NCBI GenBank assembly: GCA_002361365.1
Contig: DEST01000115.1
Location: 61,180-108,163 of the forward strand
DNA from: Alphaproteobacteria bacterium UBA3307
Lineage (GTDB): Bacteria; Pseudomonadota; Alphaproteobacteria; RF32; CAG-239
Length of the DNA: 46,984 bases
Direction of reading: 5' to 3'
Part shown: positions 24,949 through 33,000 of the stretch, piece after piece
How positions within the stretch are numbered: the stretch's first letter is position 1
Layout of the letters: each line of letters opens with the position of its first letter
Notes under the pieces: generated by a model
Database searches by the model: none
The model's input: only the letters and a program-made list of their open reading frames with translations
Told to the model about the DNA's origin: nothing
Program-made: the position numbers and the translations under genes

Positions 24949-25353
24949 TTAACGACTTTTAGGAATACTCCGGGTTGTCTTCTCCCATTCTGCCTGCGCT
25001 TTTGCCCGTTCTATTTTCATTCTCTTATCTTCATTGATAAAAAATTCTTTTTCAGCATCTGACATTTGTGTTCCACCATTATTTCTTAATTCATGCCATG
25101 CTCCTAAACGATTATATCTACGCTCTAAATCATCAACAACTTTTCTCTGTGGAGAATACTGATAATTTACTTCTACGGAATATCCTTTTTCACCTATCCA
25201 TTCTTTAATTATATCCGTAACACCTAATTCGGTTAAGGTTTCTTTTAGAGATGTAATATCTTTTTGGTTAAAATGAATTTTTGTATAATTACCATAACCA
25301 TTTTCAAAACGGTCAATTTTGTTGGCAAACTCTGTAAGTTTTAATTCATCCAT
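24949..25353 (-). CDS. island hypothetical protein, 134 aa
   Basis: Unknown. AAGGAGG lies 7 bp before the ATG, so the start is firm. The N-terminal 70 residues look alpha/beta. The C-terminal half is charged and helical (EKEFFINEDKRMKIERAKAQ), ending basic. No TM or signal peptide. It is the first gene of the minus-strand island set, 50 bp before the frameshifted small gene. Confidence 0.72.
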   Translation of the reverse strand: MDELKLTEFANKIDRFENGYGNYTKIHFNQKDITSLKETLTELGVTDIIKEWIGEKGYSVEVNYQYSPQRKVVDDLERRYNRLGAWHELRNNGGTQMSDAEKEFFINEDKRMKIERAKAQAEWEKTTRSIPKSR

Positions 25354-25530
25354 TGATTACCTCCTTATTTATTTTCGTCATTTGTCTAATTATAGCATAA
25401 ACCACGTTTAAATCAACCACTTTTTTGCATTTTTTGATTTTTTATAAGATTACCGAAAAAGCCATATATTTACTGGCTTTTGAACATTTTTAAAAACTTT
25501 TCCTAATGCCTAAATTTCGGAATTTTGATT

Positions 25531-25560
25531 GGTGAATTTAAACGTTCCTTTAAATTCACC
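25531..25560. repeat. 12-bp perfect inverted repeat
   Basis: GGTGAATTTAAA and TTTAAATTCACC flank a 6-nt loop CGTTCC. Neither side has a T-tract, so it is not a terminator. It lies 178 bp upstream of the ATG at 25353 and could be an operator or a recognition site. Confidence 0.7.
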
Positions 25561-25612
25561 TCCTGAATGCTCATTTTTTATCATAACAAATTGAAATAAA
25601 TTAAAAATTTTC

Positions 25613-25700
25613 AATTTATATATTTTAAATTTAAACTAACGGAATCACACCACCAATATAGATAAACCGAGATGAAATACTCTCGGTTTTTCGTTTTTAA
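25613..25700 (+). repeat. imperfect direct repeat, left copy (flanks the cassette array)
   Basis: An AATTTATATATTTTAAATTT stretch, then CACCACCA and a hairpin with the tail TTTCGTTTTTAA, match 28069-28153 in the same order with many substitutions. The pair brackets the array at 25907-27941. Confidence 0.6.
25664..25697 (+). terminator. orphan plus-strand terminator
   Basis: The stem AAACCGAGA / TCTCGGTTT has an 8-nt loop and T-rich tail. No plus-strand gene ends upstream within 3 kb, so it looks like a relic carried with the repeat. Confidence 0.75.
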
Positions 25701-25906
25701 TATTTCAGAGTTAATAATGAGCAAACTCTTTTATTAATAAATTTATCCACATTAATAATATTTTTCATACTGCACAACACGTTGATTTAATGCAAAATTG
25801 TCAGTATTTAATAATATTTTTATTATTTATACGTTGATTTTATAAGAAAAATATTACAGCATAAAATTCTAAAATTAGTTGCAATTTATAAAAAAATGAG
25901 AATAAA

Positions 25907-26776
25907 ATGGAAAACAAATTGAGAAGACTTTTAGGTCGAAACTTGCGTTATGCACAAATGAACGAAAAACTTGATGTAGCAATCAAGCAACTTCAAAACA
26001 ATTTCAGTCCGGAGGCACAGATGCAGTTAAATGCGTTGCAACAACAGCGTCAAAACATTGACAATTTAATGGCTCAGCCGATGACGGACGCGGAGTATGA
26101 ACTTTATGATGATGACGGACATTATTTGGGTGATAATCCGCCACCGACACAGCAAAATTCCGGCGGGTTCGGGCAAGCAATTGCCGATGGTATTAATCAT
26201 GCGGCGCAAGGTGTAAGTTTGGGCTGGAGTGACGAGGCCTTCGGCGCAATCGGCGGCGCCGGACGCGTAATGGCAAACGGCGTGATGCGAGCTTTTGGGC
26301 AAAATGTGAATGGCGAAAGTTTCGGAGATGCTTGGGATAAGGGATATCAAGAATACCGCGATTTTGCACGTCAGAAACTGCAAGACGGGTATCAGCGCAA
26401 TCCGGAAATATCCGCCGGTGCTGAAGTCGTGGGAGCGACAACGTCACCGATTACACCATTTAAGGCCAAAGGATTTACCGGCAGTTTGGGTAAAGTTATT
26501 TCCCATCCGGAAGATATTGCTCGCGCCAGATGGCTCAATACTGTCGCAACCGGCGTTGCCAACGGTGCCGGATATACCAACCAAAACACGTTGGGCGACT
26601 ATGCGGAGAATATTGCTATGAGCATCGGAACAAACGCGATGGGAACTGCTTTAGGCAATAAAGCTTTTGGTGCTTATAATGATATGTACCGAGCCGGAAG
26701 AGGTGCAATGAACGGAATATCCGATTCTGTCCCTTATGGATATGATTTATATCAGAGGAGAAAAAATGGAAAGTAA
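25907..26776 (+). CDS. phage-like structural/effector protein, head of the cassette array
   Basis: 289 residues. A coiled N-terminus (about 1-60, Gln-rich) and an acidic linker come first. The domain near 95-175 reads AAQGVSLGWSDEAFGAIGGA, then SFGDAWDKGYQEYRDFARQK, then RNPEISAGAEVVGATTSP. I recall this pattern (G-x-S-x-G-x-x-DE, a tyrosine-rich helix, NPE...AxEVxGA) from phage structural or internal virion proteins of Alphaproteobacteria. The tail (about 222-289) is repeated downstream twice. The Shine-Dalgarno site is weak (GAGAAT). Its last codons overlap the start of a small membrane protein by 11 bp. Function inferred only. Confidence 0.65.
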   Translation: MENKLRRLLGRNLRYAQMNEKLDVAIKQLQNNFSPEAQMQLNALQQQRQNIDNLMAQPMTDAEYELYDDDGHYLGDNPPPTQQNSGGFGQAIADGINHAAQGVSLGWSDEAFGAIGGAGRVMANGVMRAFGQNVNGESFGDAWDKGYQEYRDFARQKLQDGYQRNPEISAGAEVVGATTSPITPFKAKGFTGSLGKVISHPEDIARARWLNTVATGVANGAGYTNQNTLGDYAENIAMSIGTNAMGTALGNKAFGAYNDMYRAGRGAMNGISDSVPYGYDLYQRRKNGK

Positions 26777-27044
26777 ATATGAGAAATATTTCGATATAAT
26801 ATTTTATATTGCCTCTTTGCTTATGATGTTTCATTTTAGGGTTGAATCAGATGGTTGGCCTGCAATAATCTGTTTATGGATATTTATATTATATTTTATG
26901 TGGTATGATATATACGCTAAAAACAAGAAACTTGCTATCATCCCTTTGTGGCTATATCTTATCGGATATTACATCATAAACTGGGCTACTATGCTAAAAG
27001 TGTTTGATTTTTGGGGATATATTTTGTTTGGATGGATAAAATAA
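26766..27044 (+). CDS. cassette 1 small membrane protein, 92 aa
   Basis: Three to four hydrophobic segments (about 10-25, 31-48, 57-75 and 80-90) make it an integral membrane protein. GAGGAGA precedes the ATG at 26766, inside the 3' end of the phage-like gene. Its C-terminal part IPLWLYLIGYYIINW is almost repeated in cassette 3 (IPLFLYIIGYYIIHW), so the two are homologues. Candidates are an immunity or exclusion protein for the upstream product, but nothing proves it. Confidence 0.65.
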   Translation: MESKYEKYFDIIFYIASLLMMFHFRVESDGWPAIICLWIFILYFMWYDIYAKNKKLAIIPLWLYLIGYYIINWATMLKVFDFWGYILFGWIK

Positions 27045-27065
27045 TTTTGTTTATTTAGGTATATT

Positions 27066-27092
27066 CGGTATCAAAATTTTTCTTTGATACCG
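27066..27092. repeat. 10-bp inverted repeat at the start of the second cassette
   Basis: CGGTATCAAA and TTTGATACCG flank a 7-nt loop. The right arm ends exactly where similarity to the phage-like gene's tail begins, so the hairpin marks the cassette junction. There is no T-tract. Confidence 0.7.
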
Positions 27093-27301
27093 GATATACC
27101 AATCAAAACACATTGGATGAATATGCAAAAAATATTGGTATGAGCACAATTACAAATGTAGGAGGAACTGCGTTTGGAAATAAACTCTTTGGTAGCGGAA
27201 ATGATATGTATCGAGCCGGAAGAGGAGCGATGAATAGTGCAATACAATCAATGCCTTATGGATTTTACCATTTCAGAAAGAAAGATGAAGATGAAAGATA
27301 A
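27086..27301 (+). pseudogene. cassette 2: repeated 3' tail of the phage-like gene
   Basis: From 27092 the frame reads GYTNQNTLDEYAKNIGM and includes NDMYRAGRGAMN and MPYGF, aligning along its length with residues 222-289 of the protein at 25907. No normal start exists, though a TTG at 27113 lies in frame. The intact frame over about 70 codons suggests either recent duplication or retained translation. Its end overlaps the next small membrane protein start. Confidence 0.75.
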
Positions 27302-27557
27302 AGCAAAAATTTTAGAGAAAATCATTTGGGCTATAAGTTTTATCCTGTTTGTATTTGCAGGTGGAACAGCGACTATAATGGATAATTGGCTCGGTTATAC
27401 ATATATGGCATTGTTATGCACCGCTTTATTCATAGATGATTTCAAAATCATTAAGGGGTATTGGGTGCAATTTATCCCAATACCTTTAACTATTGTCTAT
27501 CTGTTATATGAACACGAACCAACACTTTATATTTTAAAAAATATTTTTAATTGGTAG
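27285..27557 (+). CDS. cassette 2 small membrane protein, 90 aa
   Basis: A basic N-terminus (MKMKDKAKILEK) precedes hydrophobic segments at about 13-32, 37-50 and 60-75. Size and topology match the cassette 1 and 3 proteins, but the sequence is clearly different. The start lies inside the repeated tail, as in the other cassettes; an ATG at 27291 is equally possible. No recognised family. Confidence 0.55.
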   Translation: MKMKDKAKILEKIIWAISFILFVFAGGTATIMDNWLGYTYMALLCTALFIDDFKIIKGYWVQFIPIPLTIVYLLYEHEPTLYILKNIFNW

Positions 27558-27643
27558 GAAGAGGTGCAATGAACGGAACTATGCAAACTGTTCCTTATGG
27601 ATTTTACCACAGGAAGAAAGAAGATGGAAATGAAAAATATTAG
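27557..27643 (+). pseudogene. cassette 3: shortest repeated tail of the phage-like gene
   Basis: Twenty-eight codons read GRGAMNGTMQTVPYGFYHRK and on to a TAG, matching the last residues of the phage-like protein and of cassette 2. The similarity starts exactly at the stop codon of the previous small membrane gene, so the cassettes join head to tail. Confidence 0.7.
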
Positions 27644-27941
27644 TATATATAATATGTTATATGCTTTGTATAAAAAATTTTTTGAATGTATTTGGGCTGT
27701 CTTTTGGATTTTAAGTTGTTATATGGCTACACATATAAAAATTACCGTTACGGATAATCTAACAGAGATAACTTGTTTATGTTTATTTGTAATATACTTA
27801 CTGTGGTATATGTATCCTAAGCATAAAAACGAATATTTATGTAGTATTCCATTGTTTTTGTATATCATTGGATATTATATTATTCATTGGAATTCAATAT
27901 GCGAAGTTACTAAAATTTTTTGGAATGGATTATTCGGATAA
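27624..27941 (+). CDS. cassette 3 small membrane protein, 105 aa
   Basis: It has three to four hydrophobic segments. It is homologous to the cassette 1 protein at IPLFLYIIGYYIIHW and in the final W/F-rich helix ending GLFG, and has the same order of membrane segments. The start MEMKNISIYN lies inside the tail repeat. Unknown function. Confidence 0.62.
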   Translation: MEMKNISIYNMLYALYKKFFECIWAVFWILSCYMATHIKITVTDNLTEITCLCLFVIYLLWYMYPKHKNEYLCSIPLFLYIIGYYIIHWNSICEVTKIFWNGLFG

Positions 27942-28068
27942 CATAATTATTAGGTATGAGGTATATTAGGTTCAGCAGTCATTATTTTAAAATCTTTTTA
28001 TTTTATATATACGAAATCAGATATATATATTTTTGACTATAATGATTTGAAAATAAAGAGTGAATCTG

Positions 28069-28153
28069 AATTTGTATATTTTGAATTTAAACTTGCCAAA
28101 CTACACCACCAGTCAAAGTAAAGACGAGGTTACGCCTCGTCTTTCGTTTTTAA
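28069..28153 (+). repeat. imperfect direct repeat, right copy, with tRNA-terminator copy C
   Basis: It matches 25613-25700 imperfectly. Its last 36 bp (28118-28153) match the tRNA-Ala terminator region at 21903-21938 nearly perfectly. A CACCA followed by TCAAAGTAAAGACGAGG parallels CACCATTAAAGAAAAGACGAGG at the tRNA. It is a candidate right attachment boundary. Confidence 0.7.
28120..28151 (+). terminator. terminator copy C, end of the cassette array
   Basis: The stem AAAGACGAGG / CCTCGTCTTT with a T tail is the same as at 21905 except one loop base. Confidence 0.9.
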
Positions 28154-28158
28154 ATGAA

Positions 28159-28208
28159 AAAGTCCTTTGACAAAGTGTACCCTAAGGGGACATAAGTCAA
28201 AGGACTTT
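28159..28208 (-). terminator. terminator of rplK-rplA
   Basis: A 13-bp perfect stem (AAAGTCCTTTGAC / GTCAAAGGACTTT) contains an inner CCC-TAA-GGG helix. The T-rich tail is on the minus strand, 33 bp after the rplA stop. Confidence 0.85.
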
Positions 28209-28241
28209 ACAATTGTTAATCGCTAAGCGCGATTGCAAACA

Positions 28242-28946
28242 CTAAAGGTTTGCGGCATCAACCTTAACGCCAACCCCCATAGTAGAACTTATAGAAATTT
28301 TCTTCAAATAAGTTCCCTTCAAGGTTGACGGTTTAGCCTTCAAAATTGTTTCAATAAACAATTTAGCATTGTCATAGATTTGATCGTTAGAAAACGATGC
28401 TTTGGCCACACCGGCATGAACAATACCGTTCTTTTCAACACGATATTGAACTTCACCGGCTTTGGCATTTTTAACAGCGGTAGCAACATCGGCGGTAACT
28501 GTGCCGAGTTTCGGGTTCGGCATCAAGCCTTTCGGACCTAATACACGAGCCACACGACCGGCCATACCCATCATATCCGGAGTTGCAATACATCTGTCAA
28601 AATCAACCTTTCCGGCCAAAATCGAATCCACCAAGTTTTCGGCACCGACAATATCAGCACCGGCCGCTTTAGCTTCATCTGCCTTTTCGCCTTGCGCAAA
28701 CACAGCTACGCGAACGGTTTTACCATTGCCGTGCGGCAGTTGGCAAACGCCACGAATCATCTGGTCTGCGTGTTTCGGATCAACACCTAAGTTAATTGCC
28801 AAATCGATGGTCTCATCGAATTTTGCAGTTGCATTTTCTTTAACGATATTGATAGCATCTTTCAAGCTGTAAGCCTGATTTTTATCAATATTTTTGTATG
28901 CATTTACTAATCTTTTTCCGCTCATCGATTTACTCCGTAACTTCAA
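28242..28946 (-). CDS. rplA: 50S ribosomal protein L1
   Basis: Binds 23S rRNA at the L1 stalk and, in known bacteria, represses its own mRNA. 234 residues with the signature DQMIRGVCQLPHGNGKTVRVAVF and VLGPKGLMPNPKLGTV; normal length. It overlaps rplK by 17 bp, so translation is coupled. rplJ and rplL, which usually follow, are absent: a strong terminator and then the island border come next. Confidence 0.98.
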   Translation of the reverse strand: MKLRSKSMSGKRLVNAYKNIDKNQAYSLKDAINIVKENATAKFDETIDLAINLGVDPKHADQMIRGVCQLPHGNGKTVRVAVFAQGEKADEAKAAGADIVGAENLVDSILAGKVDFDRCIATPDMMGMAGRVARVLGPKGLMPNPKLGTVTADVATAVKNAKAGEVQYRVEKNGIVHAGVAKASFSNDQIYDNAKLFIETILKAKPSTLKGTYLKKISISSTMGVGVKVDAANL

Positions 28947-29367
28947 TACCCATAGACACGGCCTGACCTTTAACCATATTCATGGCAGATTCAACTGTTG
29001 AGCAGTTTAAATCCGGCATTTTAGTGGTGGCAATTTCTTTGACTTGCGCCATAGAGATTTTGCCGGCAGACTTTTTGCCCGGTTCTTTAGATGCAGATTG
29101 AACACCGGCTGCTTTCTTAATCAAATAAGAAACCGGCGGCAATTTGGTGATGAACGTAAAGCTCTTGTCATCATACGCGGTAATAATCACCGGCACCGGA
29201 ATCCCCGGTTCCATTTTTTGCGTTTGTGCATTAAATGCTTTACAAAATTCCATAATATTCAAGCCTTTTTGGCCCAAAGCAGGACCTACCGGCGGAGACG
29301 GATTTGCCTTACCCGCAGGTATTTGCAGCTTGATAAGACCTAAAATTTTCTTTTTAGATTTAGCCAT
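28930..29367 (-). CDS. rplK: 50S ribosomal protein L11
   Basis: Forms the base of the GTPase-associated stalk on 23S rRNA. 145 residues: KLQIPAGKANPSPPVGPALGQKGLNIMEFCKAFN is followed by the C-terminal domain (GKISMAQVKEIATTKMPDLN). The ATG at 29367 (MAKSKKK) is chosen because it fits family length and AAAGG lies upstream; the open frame extends further but that part is not L11. nusG and secE are not upstream; trxA is. Confidence 0.98.
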   Translation of the reverse strand: MAKSKKKILGLIKLQIPAGKANPSPPVGPALGQKGLNIMEFCKAFNAQTQKMEPGIPVPVIITAYDDKSFTFITKLPPVSYLIKKAAGVQSASKEPGKKSAGKISMAQVKEIATTKMPDLNCSTVESAMNMVKGQAVSMGIEVTE

Positions 29368-29426
29368 TTTAATACCTTTCTTAGGTTTGTGGTAAAGACA
29401 ATGGCTTGTCCCCCACAAAATTATTA

Positions 29427-29475
29427 ACACAAAACATCTTTCAGAGCACTTCTGCACTCAAAGATGTCAGTTTTG
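29427..29475 (-). promoter_or_regulatory. hairpin in the rplK leader, possible L1 autoregulation or attenuation
   Basis: On the minus strand, ACATCTTT...AAAGATGT encloses a GAGTGC/GTGCTC inner stem (with G-U pairs), about 60-110 bp before the rplK start. L1 is known to bind the leader of rplKA mRNA in other bacteria; assigning that role here is inference from position. Confidence 0.3.
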
Positions 29476-29573
29476 TATATCACATTATTTTTAAAATGCA
29501 AGCCTTTTGTACCAGATACGACAACAAAAATAAAATTGGCAGATACAATGTTGCAAAAATAGGGCAGTATGCA

Positions 29574-29598
29574 CAAAAAAGCGCCGAAAATCGGCGCT
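29574..29598 (-). terminator. terminator of trxA
   Basis: The stem AGCGCCGA / TCGGCGCT has a 3-nt loop, followed on the minus strand by six T; it starts 10 bp after the trxA stop. Confidence 0.92.
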
Positions 29599-29607
29599 GT
29601 GTCGAGT

Positions 29608-29925
29608 TTATTTATATGACTGTATCCAATCTTGTATGGTTGATTGCGTATTCAGACCGACTTTGACATCAACTTGTTTGCCGTCTTTAAATAAATACAT
29701 TGTCGGAATACTGCGAATCCCGAGTTGACCGGCAATTTCAGGCGAATCATCAACATTCATCTTATAAATTTTTACATCATTACCGATTTCGCTGTCTATT
29801 GCTTCCAAAATCGGCCCCAGCTGGCGGCACGGACCGCACCATTCTGCCCAAAAATCTACAAGCACTAGACCTCTGGAATTTAATACATTTTCACTAAATT
29901 GACTGTCTGTTAAAGGTTGTGTCAT
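29608..29925 (-). CDS. trxA: thioredoxin
   Basis: Cytoplasmic thiol-disulfide reductant. 105 residues with the active site WCGPC (in DFWAEWCGPCRQLGP), the buried Asp in VDFWAE and the cis-Pro loop IRSIPTMYLFKDG. AAGGAG precedes the ATG. It has its own terminator. Located downstream of addA on the same strand, which is common in Alphaproteobacteria (addB-addA-trxA). Confidence 0.97.
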   Translation of the reverse strand: MTQPLTDSQFSENVLNSRGLVLVDFWAEWCGPCRQLGPILEAIDSEIGNDVKIYKMNVDDSPEIAGQLGIRSIPTMYLFKDGKQVDVKVGLNTQSTIQDWIQSYK

Positions 29926-30020
29926 TTTATTCTCCTTATGCTGTTAATTTGTGACATACATATAGTGTGTTGTTTTCTTATATTAAAGATAATCGAAATA
30001 ATTACAACAATTTTTTTATA

Positions 30021-33000
30021 TTATGCCACACGCATCAAACGAGTTTCGTTAGTCCATAAAATATAAGTTTCTACCGGTTTTTGCGGATATATTTTTTGTA
30101 ACAATTGTGCATACATTGCCAACTGATTAAGATATTGCGGCGGAGTATGTTCTACATCTCTTGCCGGTGGACGATTGGTCTTAAAGTCTACAATTTTTAT
30201 CTTGTCCGGCAGTACGATCAATCTATCTAATTGCGCCGAAACAATTTTTCCTCCAACCTCACCGACAATAGGAACTTCCGGACGAGAATCTTCTCCAAAA
30301 ATATCGGCAAATTCCGGATTGTTCAGCAAATTCAAAACTTCTTTTTTGATTTGTTCGCAATCTGACGGCGAAAAATCAGCGGCATTTTTTTGCAAATATT
30401 CGCTTATAATTGTATCATTGTGTTGCGAATCCGCTGGCAAAAACTGTAACAGACGGTGAATCAGTGTACCGCGGCGATAGTACATTCCATTGCCAACCAG
30501 AGGAGAAACAGAATCCGGCTGTTGTGCTTCTTCTTCAAAAGATTTTGACGGAGTATAAGGCTTAGATAAGTTATTCTCTATTGCTGTTACATTTTCATCA
30601 ATCCATGATGCAAACGCAAACTCTTTAAACGAGGTAAATGCCGTGCTTTTTTGTTCTTTTGCTACAAACTCCGGAGTTTCATAAACCACGGAAGAAGTCG
30701 TAATTTCCTGCTCCGGCGAATCCGGTGCTAAAGCATTACGACACAGCGCATACCACGCATCAGCTTTTTGAGCACCATGAGCGCATATAAAGAGTTGATC
30801 TTCTGCTCTGGTCAATGCCACATAGAGCAAACGCCGATATTCTTCCATTTCTGTTTGGTGCTTTTGTTCTCTGAGGGCACTGCAATTATCATCATACGAA
30901 TCCGCATTTAGCGGATAATATGCTAAATTTTCATCCTGCAAGAACATCTGTTCCTTTTTATCAACCGGAGTTTTAGAAGTATCCGGCAAAAAGACTATCG
31001 GTGCCTGTAAACCCTTAGAATGATGGACTGTCAGCAAACGAACGGCATCGGTTTCTTGCTCGTCGCTATCACGTTTTATAACTTTTTCACTTTGACTGAA
31101 CCACGTTATAAACCCGCGTAAATTTGGAATCTGGCGCTGTTCATAACTTAATGTCATATTGATAAATTCGTCAAGAGTATCTTCAACTTCAGTTCCCATA
31201 CGAGCTATAAACTTGCGGCGTCCGTCAAGTTTGCTCAACACAAAATTATACAGCTCAAACGGACGTATATGGTCAAGATTGTTCATAAGGGTTTTTAAAT
31301 CATTATAAATACAGCAACATCTTTCATCAGTAGAGTTTTTTAATCTATCCCACAATTCTTCTCCTTGAGCGCGATGATAGCATAAATCTTCCAAGAGTTG
31401 TGCATCAATCGAAAACAGTGGAGAAGTCAAAACTTCTGCCAATGACAAACTGTCATCGGGATAAAGTAAAAATTTGCCAAGCGATATCAGGTCTTGTACG
31501 GCAATTTCTTCAGAAAGAAGCATTTTATCAGCACCGGAAATGGCTACTCCTTCCTTTTCACATGCACGAATGAACTCAGGCACAAAATTGTTACGTGTTC
31601 GCACCAAAACCATAAAATCACGATAATGCAACGGATGGCTTGATGTGGATTTTTCATCTACCATTTGACGAATCCGTGTTGCAATTTTTTGAGCCATCAG
31701 GGTATCTATTGCCGTTTTTCCGGTACGTTCCATCGGCGGCGACCAATTTTCATACGTTTCGGTAGTTTGCCGTCCTTCTGCCGGAATAATCGGCAAAATT
31801 TCAACTCGGCCGAATTCACCTGCTCTAACCGGAAGATGCTCTAATTTTTCTGTATCCGGCAAAACACCATCTGCCGCACGAGTAGCAAAAATTTTGTTTA
31901 CAGCTTCCAAAACTGCCGGAGCAGAACGAAATGAAACCTCCAAATTGACACGCTCAAAACCTTTATTCGCCATTTTTGCCTTTTGTTCAAACTGCTTTGA
32001 CATAGCATCAAACTTTGTCGGGTCAGCCCCCTGAAAGCTGAAAATAGACTGTTTACGGTCTCCTACCACAAAAATAGTGCGATTCTGAGCTTGTTTACCC
32101 TCTCCGCTAAAAAAATCATCACACAAACCGGCAACAATATCCCATTGCTCAGGCGAAGTATCTTGAGCCTCGTCCAACAAAATGTGATCTATGCCTCCGT
32201 CTAATTTATAGAGTACCCACTGTCTGGCGCTCGAATTTTGCAACAATTCACGAGTGGTATATATTAAATCAGCAAAATCCATACACGATTTTGCGTGTTT
32301 GTATGCCTCATAGCGAGAATCAATCTCACTGACAATCGTAAATGCAGCTTTGGTAGAATGATACAAACGCAATTTTTTAAGTTTGGTTTCACACTCAAGC
32401 AATCGCTCTTGTTCAAGCTCAAGCCGTTTTACTAATTCCGCGTCGGCAAGACGAGCGTTTTTAGTGCATAATGTTGATGATTTACGCGGTGTGTTTTCTG
32501 TTGTGAAAAAGCATCGTTTATATGCTTCATAGTCCTCCGCTTGAAAGTTCTGTGCCATTATTGCGGCACAAATTTGCGCTCTTGGCTTATCGGTTGTTTC
32601 CGTACCGCATTGCCACGCTTTGATGTTAGCTGCAATTTCGTCAGCACGCATACGCAAATCTGTCATAAATTCTTTCTTTATATCTTCTTCCGTGTTAAAA
32701 TCGGTAACTTTGAGTTTGGCTTGCAAATTACCAAGCAACCCCAAAATTCCGTGATGCTTTTCCAAAACGGCAACCATCTCCCGACGATTATCGGTTATTT
32801 TTTTGAGCATATTCGGAAAAGTTGTTTCTTTTAAGTGCGTGGTAAAATAATCGATTGCGGCACTAAGCTGCGGATTTCCGTTATGATTTTCTTTAAGTAA
32901 AATATCTGTTTTTATTTGCATCAATGCATTTTTTGCTTCTTCATCTTCCAGCACTTCAAAATACGGAGAAATTCCGGCTTCGAGAGGAAAACGCTTCAAA

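Larger units (their letters stand above)
25354..25906. other. 553-bp non-coding, hairpin-rich region inside the island
   Basis: AT-rich. It separates the minus-strand set from the plus-strand cassette array and must hold both promoters. Structures seen: hairpin AAAAGCCA/TGGCTTTT at 25458-25482, a 12-bp perfect inverted repeat at 25531-25560, an orphan plus-strand terminator at 25664-25697, and a TTATCCACA word at 25743-25751. No open frame with a start site is convincing. Confidence 0.6.
27942..28241. other. 300-bp right border of the island
   Basis: AT-rich, with the right copy of the flanking repeat (28069-28153), a plus-strand terminator and the rplA terminator. A start-less open frame of about 50 codons ends at 28118. 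TTAGGTAT words at about 27951 recall the sequence after cassette 1 (27055), so one more cassette may have been lost here. Confidence 0.5.

Noticed and set aside
25743..25751. Perfect DnaA-box word TTATCCACA in an AT-rich region
   Set aside because: A single box without neighbours, dnaA, dnaN or a replication gene nearby; expected by chance in sequence this AT-rich.
25907..27941. CRISPR-like array considered for the repeated segments
   Set aside because: The repeats are of coding sequence, of unequal length (about 87-210 bp) and only three copies; no short regular repeat-spacer pattern exists anywhere in the window.
27963..28118. Open frame of about 50 codons after cassette 3
   Set aside because: No start codon or ribosome binding site, and it ends inside the flanking repeat; possibly a cassette remnant but not supportable as a gene.
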